A program made the translations under genes and the position numbers. From Andalucia godoyi (taxonomy: Eukaryota; Discoba; Jakobea; Jakobida; Andaluciidae), in the NCBI GenBank assembly GCA_009859145.1, contig VRVR01000024.1:62001-126000 (forward strand): a stretch of DNA of 64,000 nucleotides. Reading direction: 5' to 3'. Numbering within the stretch: the stretch's first letter is position 1; every line of letters starts with the position of its first letter. This document shows positions 17,040-28,931 of the stretch, piece by piece. The notes under the pieces are model-generated. The model ran no database searches, was not told the DNA's origin, and was given only the letters and a program-made list of their open reading frames with translations.

Positions 17040-19706
17040 TTAACGCTTACCAGACATAGTAAGGGCACGGCGGTTGCGAGCTTGCAGTTCCTCCTTTCGT
17101 TCCTTGTTCGACTTCTCGTTCATGATCTCATAGATCATAAGCTTGACAGCATCCTGCAGAAGCAGCGCTGACAAGGAGAAGAACCAAACAAGAGCTGCAG
17201 CACGAACAGAGCATCCCTTCATGCCTGACTCGAACGGCCAGAGGACAGCAAAGAAAGTCGTAACAACCATCTGGGTAAGAACAGCGGTGAGCAGCGCATA
17301 ACCCGGTCGGCGAGACAAGAAGTTCTTATGGGTGCGGGCAATGAAGACAGTCATCTGGTTCATCAGCGCAATCTGAAGATATATAATAGCCTTCAGCTCC
17401 TTCTCATCGGGCTTGGAAATGAACCACTCCAGATCGAATGAGATGTACGAAATGATGCAAACAGTCACCGTCGTGAATCCCATACCGCACGCAACTGCAA
17501 GAATCTGAGGGATATTCCAACCGTCGGGCTGAGCACTCGGAATAACCTTGTCAGCAGAAATCGTCATGATTGTGAAATCGTTCAAGAGGGCCATCAGAAC
17601 GATGATGATGGCGGGGAGAGTAACGTTGAATGCAATGATCATGGTTGCAAAGAAAAACAGCAACGACAACGAGATGTTGACACGGTAGATGCAATAGTTC
17701 TTAACACGCTGGAAAATCTTGCGGGAACGAACAATGGCGGTGATGATAACGGAGAGACCATCGGAAAGCAAAACGACATCTGCGGCACCCTGCGCTGCAG
17801 CAGTGGCACCCTTGACAGCAAAACCAACATTCGCCTTCTTGAGTGCGGGAGCGTCATTCACACCATCACCAGTCATACCGCAGCAAATGTTCAGAGCCTG
17901 CAAATTTGCAACAATGTTGTACTTGTCTTCGGGGAAAACCTCGGCAAAGCCATCAGACTCGTAGATGAGCTGCTGAAGCATTGCGCCTTGGATATTGGGA
18001 TCGTGGAGCTTCTCGGACTGCAGAATCTGCCCATCCAAACCTAGGCGGCGGCCAGTTTCGCGGCAAATCTTGAGGTGGTCACCAGAAATCATCTTCACAC
18101 GAACTCCGAGTTCCTGTGCCTTCAGAATGACGGTAGCCGAATCGATACGGGGGGGATCGAACATGGAAATGAGGCCAAGAAACTGCAAATTCCAGGCTGC
18201 ATCATCATCATCGGACGCACCGGGAAGAGAAGAAGCAGTGGTTCCAGCAGGAGCCCACGACATCGCCACACCGAGGGAGCGAAGTCCACGAGCGGCATAG
18301 TCCGACACCTTCTCATCAACAGACGCCTTCAGCTTATCCTTGTCGGCGCAGATGTTCAGCACAAAGTTGGGAGCCCCCTTGACAACACGAACAATGCGTG
18401 CACCGTCGGGCGACTGAGCAACCACCGTGGTTCTGCGGTTCATCGGGTCGAACGGCAAAAACTTGAGAACCTTCCAACGAGTAACTTCCTCCAGCAATCC
18501 CTTCGACTTGGCATTCCCGCGCACGGCAGTGTCAATTGGATCCGGATCCACATCCGCAGTCGAAAGAGCAGCAAGGAACGCAAGTTGCTTGGCATCGATT
18601 TCCTCAGCAATGATCCAAGGATCATCAATCTGAAGCTGGTTGAGCGTCAACGTTCCGGTTTTATCGGAGCAGAGAACGGACATGGACGAAAGCTCTTCGA
18701 CAGCGGACAAGCGAGTAACCACGGCATTCTGCTCAGCAAGGCGGCGCGAACCTGCTGCCATAACAGTCGTACAAACGACAGGAAGGGCAATGGGAACTGA
18801 CGCAACCAGCAGAACCAGCGCACGCTGAACAACTTCGCCTGCGTCTTGCTTGCGACTGAGCGAAACACTGATCATGATGGTGTTCACAATCAAGGCAACA
18901 ATAACGATTCCGGTTGCAATGCGAGACATGACACGCTGGAACTGACCCTCCTGCTCAACACCCTGAATCAACGATGCAGTCTTTCCGAATTCGGTGTTGA
19001 CACCGGTCGCATTGACGATGCACTCAATCTCGCCTCGCTTGACGATGGTACCGGAATAGCACTGGTCTCCCAACTTCTTGGTCACTGGCAACGACTCTCC
19101 AGTAAGACCGGCTTGGTCAATCTGGGCCTCGATACCGTGCGAAAGCAAGCAATCGGCGGGAACAACGTCACCAAGCTTCAATCTGATCCGATCATGAGGA
19201 ACGAGCAGGCGGGCCTCCATAGGACGCCACTCTCCATCGCGGCAAACAAATGCACGGGGAGCAAGAGACTTGCGGAGTGCAGCCACTGCATCTCCGGCCT
19301 TCTGCTCTTCGTGGAAGGCAATCGCGGTATTGAGGAAATGAAGCGTCAGGATGACGGCGAAGTCAATCCAGTCCTGGATCACAGCCGACACAATGATCGC
19401 AATCCACATCATCAGCGGAATTGGCTTCGGCTTCCACAAGGCAGTTCCCCAGAGATGCTTGAAGACACGTGCGTACCACGTAACAATCTTCTCGGGAAGA
19501 GCATTCGGTCCGAACTCCTCCATAAGCTGAGAGGCACGGCTAGATGTCAAACCGGGAGAGTGGAGGTCGACAGCCACACTCCCAGCGCGGGCCGCAGCCT
19601 GCGCATGCGAGTGCGAATCGTGACCACCCGATTGCGAAGAGGACTTCTTTCCGTCCTCCATCGCAACGTACTGCGAATCGTCGCTGTTCAAAAGAGGCTT
19701 GTTCAT
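17040..19706 (-). CDS. Plasma-membrane P-type H+-ATPase (P3A)
   Basis: 888 residues from ATG 19706 (MNKPLLNSDDS). Motifs in order: GLTGESLPV (about 200), CSDKTGTLTLNQ with the phosphorylated Asp near 346, MTGDGVNDAPALKK (about 610), and about ten hydrophobic segments. Close similarity to fungal and plant proton pumps is clear from SVPIALPVVCTTVMA and from ALLNDFTIMTIS. It pumps H+ out of the cell using ATP and energises secondary transport. The C-terminus is short and basic (RNRRALTMSGKR). It lacks the plant 14-3-3 site, so regulation is probably different. The frame is open 137 codons upstream of this ATG through low-complexity Ser/Phe sequence, which I treat as untranslated leader. Confidence 0.95.
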   Translation of the reverse strand: MNKPLLNSDDSQYVAMEDGKKSSSQSGGHDSHSHAQAAARAGSVAVDLHSPGLTSSRASQLMEEFGPNALPEKIVTWYARVFKHLWGTALWKPKPIPLMMWIAIIVSAVIQDWIDFAVILTLHFLNTAIAFHEEQKAGDAVAALRKSLAPRAFVCRDGEWRPMEARLLVPHDRIRLKLGDVVPADCLLSHGIEAQIDQAGLTGESLPVTKKLGDQCYSGTIVKRGEIECIVNATGVNTEFGKTASLIQGVEQEGQFQRVMSRIATGIVIVALIVNTIMISVSLSRKQDAGEVVQRALVLLVASVPIALPVVCTTVMAAGSRRLAEQNAVVTRLSAVEELSSMSVLCSDKTGTLTLNQLQIDDPWIIAEEIDAKQLAFLAALSTADVDPDPIDTAVRGNAKSKGLLEEVTRWKVLKFLPFDPMNRRTTVVAQSPDGARIVRVVKGAPNFVLNICADKDKLKASVDEKVSDYAARGLRSLGVAMSWAPAGTTASSLPGASDDDDAAWNLQFLGLISMFDPPRIDSATVILKAQELGVRVKMISGDHLKICRETGRRLGLDGQILQSEKLHDPNIQGAMLQQLIYESDGFAEVFPEDKYNIVANLQALNICCGMTGDGVNDAPALKKANVGFAVKGATAAAQGAADVVLLSDGLSVIITAIVRSRKIFQRVKNYCIYRVNISLSLLFFFATMIIAFNVTLPAIIIVLMALLNDFTIMTISADKVIPSAQPDGWNIPQILAVACGMGFTTVTVCIISYISFDLEWFISKPDEKELKAIIYLQIALMNQMTVFIARTHKNFLSRRPGYALLTAVLTQMVVTTFFAVLWPFESGMKGCSVRAAALVWFFSLSALLLQDAVKLMIYEIMNEKSNKERKEELQARNRRALTMSGKR

Positions 19707-20352
19707 CTTCCTTGACAGAGCAGAACAAAGGGGTAGAGAGGAGAAAAAAGAAGGAAAAGGCAAGGCAAAGAAGCAGAAGGGAGAGAAGAAAGAAGAAGAA
19801 GAAAAAGAAGGGGGAAAAAAAGAAAGAAAAAGAAAAAGAAATGAGTAGTGCAGGAAAAGGCTTAAGGAAAAGCGAAGGAGTTTTTGATCAGATTCCCCCC
19901 GAATGTCAGACAGTTTGACCAGATTCAATAGTGAATTGATCGCGCCACTTACACGCATTTTCCCTTCCCGACCCAATCTCCGCATAGAAGAGCGGGGGTG
20001 CTTGTACAGGGGGAGGAAACAGCAGGAAAAAAAGTCGTTGTCTTCGAGGTGTACCATGTGTACAATTGTCATTCCGAATAGTATTAATCGCGCCCGATTT
20101 TCTGGAAACTGAATCAACCTCGTGTCTCCGCCTTTCCAATTCGAATTTGCGGATCCCTACTCAACCACCTGGAAAGATTTGTGCCTTTTCGTTTCGTTTC
20201 GTTTCGTTTCTTCTTTTTATTGGTGTGTGTGTGTGTGTGTGTGTGTGTTTCCTCTCCACTCCTTCTTGTTCCGTCCCTCGTCTCTTACGGCATAATTAAC
20301 TGTGCTCACTCACCCTCTTGTTGGTGTTGCTTCACATAAAATCCCAGCAGAG
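19707..20352. other. Divergent spacer between H+-ATPase and kinesin genes
   Basis: Contains the A/G-rich leader of the ATPase (about 19735-19850), a (GTTTC)n tract at about 20188-20210 and a (GT)n tract at 20223-20248 just before the kinesin start. Likely promoters of both genes. Confidence 0.5.
20223..20248. repeat. (GT)n dinucleotide repeat
   Basis: About 13 GT units in the promoter or leader of the kinesin gene. Confidence 0.9.
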
Positions 20353-23300
20353 ATGTCTGCCGATTCGCTGGCTCCACGTCCTGCCACGTCCGCTGCTGCT
20401 CCATCCACAGGGACCCCGGGTGGTGGCGGAGGCGGGACGTCTGTACGCGTTGTTTGTCGATTCCGTCCGCAGAATAAGCTGGAATTGTCAAAAAACGCGC
20501 CAATGAATGTGACCTTTGTGAATGAAATGACTGTTCGGGTTGTTGATCACGAAGCGCAGGATTTTACCTTTACGTTTGACCGCGTGTTCACGGTGAATGC
20601 TGCACAACAAGAAGTATACGAACACACTGGAAAACCGCTGCTAGATTCTTTCTTTGAGGGGTACAATTGCACAATTCTCTCCTACGGACAAACAGGCTCC
20701 GGTAAGACGCACACAATGATGGGGCCCTCGACGTCGGACAAGATCATGGGCTATTGCGATGATCCTGCGCAACAGGGTCTCATTCCACGCATGGCGAACG
20801 ACATTTTCTCAATGGTGGAGAACTCGGACGATCAGCTTGAATTTGCAATCAAGGTGAGCTACGTTGAGGTGTACATGGAGAAAGTGAGGGACTTGATATC
20901 TCCCGAGAAGACGAACTTGCAAATTCACGAAGAAAAGGGCGGTCGAGGAGTGTTCCTCGCAGATGTGACCGAGGTGTACGTGTCATCCAAGGAGGAAATG
21001 TTCCAGCTTATGGCTGAGGGCGCTCTTAACAGAGCTGTTGCGTCAACCAACATGAACGAGCGATCGTCTCGTTCGCACTGCATTTTCATCATCACTCTAT
21101 CCCAGAAAAATCTCAGCAGTTTGGAGCAACGTGTTTCAAGGTTGTATTTGGTCGATCTCGCTGGCTCCGAGAAAATCAGCAAAACAGGAGCGTCAGGACT
21201 CACACTTGACGAAGCCAAGATGATTAACAAGTCGCTTTCAACACTGGGCAATGTCATTAATGCGCTGACCGACGGAAAGTCTTCGCATGTGCCGTATCGC
21301 GACTCCAAATTAACGCGTCTGTTGCAGAATTCGCTTGGCGGTAATTCCAGGACTCTTCTGTGCATCAATTGTTCTCCTTCCATGTATAACGATGCCGAAA
21401 CCATCTCCACTCTGCGGTTCGGTCAACGCGCAAAGTCCATCAAGAATAAGGCAACGATCAATAGACAGCGAACTCCGGAGGAACTCGAGAAGGCTCTGGA
21501 CATTGCGGAGCGCGAAATCGAAAAACTTCAGGCGTTGCTTTCGAAAGCAGCTGGTGGCTCCACCGGCAAACTGGAGGAGATCAATTCTCAGGAATTTGCA
21601 GACCTCAAGGCCGAGATCGAGCAACTGAAAGAGGAATTGAAGGACAAGTCCGAAGAGAGCGCAGCTGCAAAGCAGCTTGCAGCCGAATTCAAGGTTGCGG
21701 GAGATCGGTCGCAGAAAGAAGGTCAACTTTTGCTCCACAAATTGGCAGAGGCCACATTGAACCTCCAGAAGACAGATCAGGAAAAGGCAGAACGCGCGAT
21801 CGAAGTCAGCTCTCTTCAGTCTGCCCTGCAACAGACTCGGACCGAGCTAGAGGACTTGCAGAGACGAGTATCAGAGTCCGAGCGGAAGCAGACAGACGTG
21901 AAGTTGCGAGAAGAGGCTGTGGATGAGGAGTTTGCCACTCTGCGGCTGGAGAATAAGCGGCTCAAAGAGCAGCTTGAGCGCACCAAAGACGACTCCCAAT
22001 GGGAACTATCCAAGTTGGATGCTACCTACAAGAACAAGGTGTCCTATCTTGAGAAACAGCTTCAGGAAACTGAGGATGCAAAGTCGTCTTTGCAAAAAAG
22101 ACTTGCAGATGCTGAGGAACAATGCATGGCGATTGAAAACCGCTTGATTGAATCGAACAATCGAACGGTGGAGAAGACGGAGACTGAGAGTCAGAGGTAC
22201 AACGAAGACCGAAAAGTATATGAGCGACAAATTGCGACGCTGAAGGGCCAGTTGAAGGAGTCCCAAGAGGATCAATCTCTGATGTCTTCAGAATTGCGAA
22301 GACTACGCGAAGAACTGTCTCTGAAGGAGGAGCATTTCAACAGCTCTCGAGCTGATTTGCTCAAGGATTTGCAGAACCGCTGTCAGAAAGTGATTGATCT
22401 TGAAATGGCGTTGGATGAAGCTCGTGATCAAGCACAGAAAATGAAGGTTTCTGCGAACGTGAAAACGCTGACAAAGAAAATTTCTTCCTTGGAAGAGAGC
22501 ATTGAGCAATTGCAGGTTGCACTTCGACACGCGACCACCGAGAATCACAATCTTCGCCTGGAGCTGGATCTCGCGCAGAAGAAGCTTGACAACCGCAACG
22601 ACCGCATCCAGAATCTTGAAGTATCCAATGCAAGTTCACAAGAGGAAATCCGCAGTCTGCGGGAGCAGCTGTCGTCGATTCGAGACGATTTGTCTCCTGG
22701 AGCTGAGGATCCCTTGGGGGCGCTGAGAAAGCAACATCACCCTCATGTTTATAAGAGCTTGCGCGGAGGTTCAAATGCACGCAAGCTTTCGGGTGCAAAT
22801 GCTCCACCGGGCAGAATTTCTCCGCCGTCGCAACGAATCAGCAAGGCAGTAGAAAATGCCATTCATGCGGCGGGCACCATGTCCGGCTCTGTGATTGCCG
22901 ATGCCACTGTTGTCGCGGATCCTCAAGAATCGCCCCCACCTTCCCCTACCTCTTTCCGCTCTCCTCCTCACAACGTATCCGATGAGGTGCATCCGTACCG
23001 CCCTCGGAATGCGATGGCTGGCCCCACCCCAGCCTCAGCTGCCAGTGTGGTATCTCCGGATGCAGCGCGGCCAACCGTCATACAAGTTACGCCAGAGTCT
23101 CAGGAGAAAAAGAGCTTCTGGGGTTCTTTGTTCTCGTCTTCGAGCACCAAGAAAAGCCCCGCGACCTCTCCGATGGCTTCCCATGGGATCTCGCGGTCTC
23201 ATTCCTCGACGAACATGTCGTCAAAGCCTTCTGCCTCTGCGGAAGCTCTGCAGCCCATGAACGCAATTGATACCCGCACGTACATGGCACCCCCGTCGCC

Positions 23301-23505
23301 GGCTCGTGCAATGCCTGGTGCTGAAAGCTCCATCTCCATGTCTTCCATTCCGTCTAACGGGACTGGCTCTCAGGCCGGTCTTCCAGCGAACAGCAGACGT
23401 TTCTCCTTTGCCCGAAAAGCACAGAGCCTTGCGTCTCCTCCGCAAGGATTCGAGTCTCTTGATGCCGACGAATACCAATCCGCGGATGTTTCCAAAATGC
23501 CGTGA
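20353..23505 (+). CDS. Kinesin-1 type heavy chain
   Basis: 1050 residues from ATG 20353 (MSADSLAPRP); an in-frame ATG at 20302 would add 17 residues. The motor domain is N-terminal: VRVVCRFRP, P-loop GQTGSGKTHTM (about 112-122), SSRSHCIF, LVDLAGSEKISKT and HVPYRDSKLTRLLQ. The order and the loop sequences fit conventional kinesin. A long heptad-rich coiled coil covers about 385-840. The tail (about 850-1050) is disordered and Ser/Pro-rich with a KKSFWGSLFSSSS patch. It moves cargo toward microtubule plus ends. The tail IAK autoinhibition motif is not obvious, so regulation may differ or the protein may be a related plus-end transporter such as kinesin-3, though no FHA domain is present. Confidence 0.88.
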   Translation: MSADSLAPRPATSAAAPSTGTPGGGGGGTSVRVVCRFRPQNKLELSKNAPMNVTFVNEMTVRVVDHEAQDFTFTFDRVFTVNAAQQEVYEHTGKPLLDSFFEGYNCTILSYGQTGSGKTHTMMGPSTSDKIMGYCDDPAQQGLIPRMANDIFSMVENSDDQLEFAIKVSYVEVYMEKVRDLISPEKTNLQIHEEKGGRGVFLADVTEVYVSSKEEMFQLMAEGALNRAVASTNMNERSSRSHCIFIITLSQKNLSSLEQRVSRLYLVDLAGSEKISKTGASGLTLDEAKMINKSLSTLGNVINALTDGKSSHVPYRDSKLTRLLQNSLGGNSRTLLCINCSPSMYNDAETISTLRFGQRAKSIKNKATINRQRTPEELEKALDIAEREIEKLQALLSKAAGGSTGKLEEINSQEFADLKAEIEQLKEELKDKSEESAAAKQLAAEFKVAGDRSQKEGQLLLHKLAEATLNLQKTDQEKAERAIEVSSLQSALQQTRTELEDLQRRVSESERKQTDVKLREEAVDEEFATLRLENKRLKEQLERTKDDSQWELSKLDATYKNKVSYLEKQLQETEDAKSSLQKRLADAEEQCMAIENRLIESNNRTVEKTETESQRYNEDRKVYERQIATLKGQLKESQEDQSLMSSELRRLREELSLKEEHFNSSRADLLKDLQNRCQKVIDLEMALDEARDQAQKMKVSANVKTLTKKISSLEESIEQLQVALRHATTENHNLRLELDLAQKKLDNRNDRIQNLEVSNASSQEEIRSLREQLSSIRDDLSPGAEDPLGALRKQHHPHVYKSLRGGSNARKLSGANAPPGRISPPSQRISKAVENAIHAAGTMSGSVIADATVVADPQESPPPSPTSFRSPPHNVSDEVHPYRPRNAMAGPTPASAASVVSPDAARPTVIQVTPESQEKKSFWGSLFSSSSTKKSPATSPMASHGISRSHSSTNMSSKPSASAEALQPMNAIDTRTYMAPPSPARAMPGAESSISMSSIPSNGTGSQAGLPANSRRFSFARKAQSLASPPQGFESLDADEYQSADVSKMP

Positions 23506-23841
23506 GACAGGGGTGGTTGGTTTCATCCTTTTCTTTTTCTTTTTTTTTTTTAATTTAAAAAAAGAATTGGCTGGCTGTCGCTATGCGGGTGGGTGGTGAT
23601 GTTGTTTGCAGCAACTGAAGAAAGTTCTCGACATTTTTTTTCTTCCAGATTCTGTTCAAGGGGGGAAAAAACAGAAACATAAAATTAAAGCTAGAGTATT
23701 TTGTGTTTTTTTGTTGTTGTTGCTCTTCAAAAGTTGGCAAAATTCTACTGATGTTCGATTTGATATTAGATTACAGCTCAGCAAGCTCACAGGTATGGCA
23801 CCAACGCAGAAGGATTGACCGGGAGAGGAGGAAAAACGCAT
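23506..23841. other. Convergent spacer between kinesin and Rab6 genes
   Basis: T-rich and A-rich runs; contains the two 3' ends. No gene seen. Confidence 0.55.
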
Positions 23842-25075
<1,234 letters not shown>

Positions 25076-25304
25076 CTACTTGGGGACTTCGGCTGCCGAT
25101 GAGACGGCGCTCAATACTCGGGAAATAAAAGTGTCATTCATTCCATCGAGATCCGCTTCCGAAATATTAGTGGAGGCTGGAGAGGCACTGACGATGTCTT
25201 CGTCTGGAACAACCTCCCAGTCAGTTCCGTCGTTGAAGGTAGCTGTTGGCAGTCCCGACGGAGAAGGCGCTGGCGCTGGAACACAAGCAGAGGTAGAGGC
25301 AGGA

Positions 25305-25342
<38 letters not shown>

Positions 25343-27157
25343 AACAAGAGCTGGAACAGGAACAGGAACAGGAGCGGGAGCTGGAACAGACACAGACGAA
25401 GCAACCTCACTTTCTGCGAATTTCTTTTTCTTCGCAGGGGGTGCTAACGAAGGATCTCCCACATCCTCTGGCGCAACATCGTGTTTTTCAGACGCAGGTG
25501 GCAAATCTGCTTGGCCGGTGGCAAACAAATCGGGATCTGCAACCACACCAGCTTTCTCTCCTTTCTGCTTCTTTGCTTTCTTCTTTCGCGCAGGCCGCAC
25601 GACTTCTGGAAGTTCCTTCGACGGAACCGCGGCGTACAGCGGCCCAAGATAGCCCGTCAGTCCCGGAGGGATGCTGGACATCAGAATTTCGTGGAAATTG
25701 GAAATTGCGTAGGTGATGTCAAATTCTCGATACATATCGCTTGGAGGCAGATCCACCACAAAGCCAATGAACAATGCGCGACAGAACGGTATTGAAGCAG
25801 AATCAGGTCCATCTGGCACCGCAATCGGATCCGGGTAGACATGCGCTCTCACATGCTCCATTCTCTCAATTTGCTGCAAAAGTCGACGGAGACGGGATTG
25901 AACAAAGTCGGAGAACCTGCGAGCGTCATCCGCAGTGTCCCCTCCGGTCTTGATCACGATGTAATTCTTGTACCGACTGAAGAAATCAGATGGTTCAAAA
26001 AGCTCGTCCCATTGAGAAGTACCAGCACCAATGCTATCGCAAATCTTCCAAGCTCGCATGAATTCTTCTCGCAGGACAGCAAGAGTAGACCTGGACACAT
26101 TGAAGGTGGAGTTCACCGACGGCTCCACCGGCGTGATGACGGGCATAATGTGCAGTCTATCTTGAGGAAAGTGTCGCGGACTCCAGTTGCGAACACCTGG
26201 TCGCGGATCCGGAAGCGGTCGCAGTACAATTGGGCATGGCCATCTCCACTCTTTGAGGAAAATAAAAAATCTGCGCACGAGCATAGAAGCATCAACGGTT
26301 GGCCAAAATTGACAAGCTCTTGCAACAACAATAGCCCAAGCAACACCTCCTGGATAGCCAACTTTATTTCCGTAAATGCAACGCTTCGTCGCCCACAACT
26401 TGATAGCACGCAATGCAGTACGGAAGGTTCCATGATTCGGAACTAGTCTCAGCAGCTGGTCTGCGACTCGGGGGCCAGAAAGAGAATTGAGCGACGTTTC
26501 GTGGCACAATCGAATAATGGACGGATCGAGAATATCTAGATTCTGAGGGATGCGGGCCAGAGTCATTTGCGCATACTGCACATCCAAGTCCACGTTGGAC
26601 CACGTGACTTTGACAATTGGAACAGCAGCGGTTAGTACGGCATCACACGCTGACACTCCGGGCTGCTCTCGAAGGACTTTCTCCAAGTGCGAGAGGAATG
26701 CAGTTCGCTCGACATGGTTAGGCCCAATCACCAGAGTATCCAGATCGGCCCCAGAAGAATGAACACCAAGTCTAAAGGATCCAAAGGTGTAGATTCGAGT
26801 GCCAAATGCCGTACCAGAACCATCGTCTTGATACCCGAACGAGGCTGAAATGTCCATGACACATTTCTTCGCGGCAGCATCCAGCAACCCTAAGATTTCT
26901 TCACGCAGATGGCGCTCATCGATCGACTCGAACATGCCTGACTTGCGAAGAAAATCTTCCAAACCTTGTGTCCGTATTTTATCCTCATCAGAGGGCGCGA
27001 TTTCTCGAAAAGGAGTCCTAAGAAAATAACAAACATTGTGTGAGAGTGGAGGAAAACAGCTCATTAGAATGTTTCTTTTCTCTTCTATTTTTCCTCTTCT
27101 TCTTCATCATCAATTTTACGATTGCCATTTGAGCATTGAAAAAGAAACATACGCCAT
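25076..27157 (-). CDS. PAP: Poly(A) polymerase, two exons
   Basis: Exons 27153-27157 and 25076-27017 give 648 residues. The first exon codes only ATG GC; joining it to exon 2 restores MATPFREIAP in frame, matching the VTPPIS-like start of the family. Nucleotidyltransferase core: GSFRLG (about 81-86) with the catalytic DLD (93-95) and a third Asp in VDLDV. The central domain follows (GTFRTALRAIKLWA, YPGGVAWAIVVARACQ), then the RNA-binding domain with HIMPVITP. The tail is disordered, with a Lys-rich patch (ARKKKAKKQK) likely for nuclear import, then a Pro-Ala/Pro-Val run from a hexanucleotide repeat. It adds poly(A) to pre-mRNA with CPSF. Without the intron the frame has no ATG before conserved sequence. 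Confidence 0.93.
25297..25341. repeat. (GGAGCA)n hexanucleotide repeat in coding sequence
   Basis: In-frame on the minus strand, encoding Pro-Ala/Pro-Val repeats in the poly(A) polymerase tail; flanked by degenerate GGAACA copies. Confidence 0.9.
27018..27152 (-). other. Spliceosomal intron in poly(A) polymerase gene
   Basis: 135 bases. Donor GC|GTATGT at 27152, acceptor TTTTCTTAG at 27018, and a branch-like TTCTAATG about 45 bases before the acceptor. Removal joins ATG GC to G ACT CCT in frame. Confidence 0.8.
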
Positions 27158-27209
27158 TGGTGGAGATTATCTTGCTTTCCTCTCTCTCGCTCGCTCGCTC
27201 ACTCTTTTT

Positions 27210-27260
<51 letters not shown>

Positions 27261-27731
27261 CCCTGCCTCACGCACGCACCTACAAATAGAATCCAAAAAC
27301 ACGAACGCAGTCCAAGCAAACAACCAAAAAAAGAAGCAAAAGAAAGAAAAAAGAACGGGTGGGAAAGAAGTAAAATGACGAGGAACAGGAGGAAGAGAGA
27401 ACAGTGAAGAAACGAGGACAAGGCGAACCTTTTAAAGTCGGGGTCTGTGATGGGGACTTTTTGTTTTCTGAAAACTGGACAGTGACTCAATGGAGTCAGC
27501 CCAACAAAAAGGCAGCCTCTGACGTGTCTCCCTGCTTTTCATTTGCATTTTCTTCTCCGTTTTCATTTTTCCTTCTTGGCTTGGTTTTTTTTTCTCAAGT
27601 TTCTTGAAAACTCTCATTGCAGTTTCTTTTGTTGCAAAGGGTTGCGTTCTTGTTTTATCTGAAAAACGGGTTTTGGAGAGATTTTTGAATTTAAAAGGTG
27701 AAGTCGCTCTGCAAGCAGTTGGAATTCAAGA
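27158..27731. other. Divergent spacer between poly(A) polymerase and RBM25-like genes
   Basis: Probable two-way promoter. Contains a (TTTC)n tract at about 27206-27260, in front of the poly(A) polymerase start, and T-rich sequence before the plus-strand gene. Confidence 0.5.
27206..27260. repeat. (TTTC)n tetranucleotide repeat
   Basis: About 13 units in the upstream region of the poly(A) polymerase gene. Confidence 0.9.
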
Positions 27732-28838
27732 ATGACGGCGTTCCCTGTGTTCATTGGAAAGATTCCTCCATCTGTGGATGATGGACTGATGAACAATTTG
27801 CTATTGGTATGTGGTTCTTTTTCTGCTTGGAGGCGGCCTCGAGATCCTGCGAGCCACAAGCTTAAAAGTTTTGGTTTTGCTGATTTTTCAAGTGCTACAG
27901 CGGCAGCTCTTGCGTTTCGCATTCTAAATGGTGTCGATCTGGAGAGTCTGGAACGGTCTGCAGATGCCAACAGCACAGCGGGCCTGAAGGTGCAAATTGA
28001 AGATGCTGTGAAACTCCGGATTGATGAGTCGGGAGCGCAGAATGCAATTGATTCCGCTACAGAGGAACAAGCAAAGGCGCGCGTGTTGGAAATTGTTGTG
28101 AAATATATTCAGGATAAGAAGGAGAAGAGCAAATCCTTTGCGGTCTTGCCTATCAACAAGGCTAACATGCTGGCCGACACAACTGGCTCAGGACAAGAAC
28201 AGATATCGTTCCTGAATGCGCAAATGGAAAAATTTTCAAAAAACGTCGAAGCTGACTTTATCAAACGGGTGGAAGCGAAAAGAAGGAAGAAGAAATATGA
28301 AGAAGAGCAGCAGCTTAAGAAGAAACTGCTGGAAGATGCCACTACACCGGCAATGCGGCAACGCGACGAGCCGGATCCCAGCTCAAATCTTCCGCCCAAG
28401 ATTCGCATCAACATTGGACCGCTTTCTGCAAGCGGCGGCACAATTAGCAGTGCTGCGCCTTCCTCCGCGACTCATGTCGCATTGAGGACAAGTGTCGTAA
28501 CGCCAGCGGACGCCGACATCGAGGAGGAGCCCTCAGCCAAGCGAAAACGACTGGCATCGCACATTGAGGGTGATGCACATACCGGACCTGTGGCCACAGC
28601 AGACCCTGGGAAATTGGACAAGACGAAACTGGAAGAGCTGGAAGGATTTCTCTCTGCTCGAATTCAGCTTCTGCTGGGCGAGGACGAACCTTCTTTAGTT
28701 AGCTTCATTCTTATGCGAACAATCAAAGAGAGAGCGGGACCAGCGGATTTGCTTGCTGATCTCAAACCGATACTGGAAGAGGACGCTGAGAAACTTGTGC
28801 ATCCATTTTGGAAAAAGTTCGTTGACCTCACCGCGTAA
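27732..28838 (+). CDS. RBM25-like splicing factor (RRM plus PWI domains)
   Basis: 368 residues from ATG 27732 (MTAFPVFIGKIPP). An N-terminal RRM has RNP2 VFIGKIP and RNP1-like KSFGFADF. A helical, charged region follows with a Lys/Arg/Glu-rich stretch (about 175-205). The C-terminal 65 residues form a PWI domain: ELEGFLSARIQLLLGED through HPFWKKFVDL. The RRM-charged-PWI order is that of RBM25 (yeast Snu71), a U1 snRNP-associated factor that influences 5' splice site choice. This version is less than half the length of human RBM25 and lacks the long RE/RD-rich stretch. That fits a genome with few introns. The gene is divergent from poly(A) polymerase. Confidence 0.85.
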   Translation: MTAFPVFIGKIPPSVDDGLMNNLLLVCGSFSAWRRPRDPASHKLKSFGFADFSSATAAALAFRILNGVDLESLERSADANSTAGLKVQIEDAVKLRIDESGAQNAIDSATEEQAKARVLEIVVKYIQDKKEKSKSFAVLPINKANMLADTTGSGQEQISFLNAQMEKFSKNVEADFIKRVEAKRRKKKYEEEQQLKKKLLEDATTPAMRQRDEPDPSSNLPPKIRINIGPLSASGGTISSAAPSSATHVALRTSVVTPADADIEEEPSAKRKRLASHIEGDAHTGPVATADPGKLDKTKLEELEGFLSARIQLLLGEDEPSLVSFILMRTIKERAGPADLLADLKPILEEDAEKLVHPFWKKFVDLTA

Positions 28839-28931
28839 AATCACGAGTGACAACACAGATAACTGTTTTTTTTTTTTAAAAAAAAACCGTCGACGCATGC
28901 ATTCAGAATGCTTTTCTTCTTTTCTTTTTCC

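Noticed and set aside
19707-20117. N-terminal extension of the H+-ATPase from 20117
   Set aside because: Low-complexity Ser/Phe sequence from a purine-rich leader; the pump N-terminus begins naturally at 19706.
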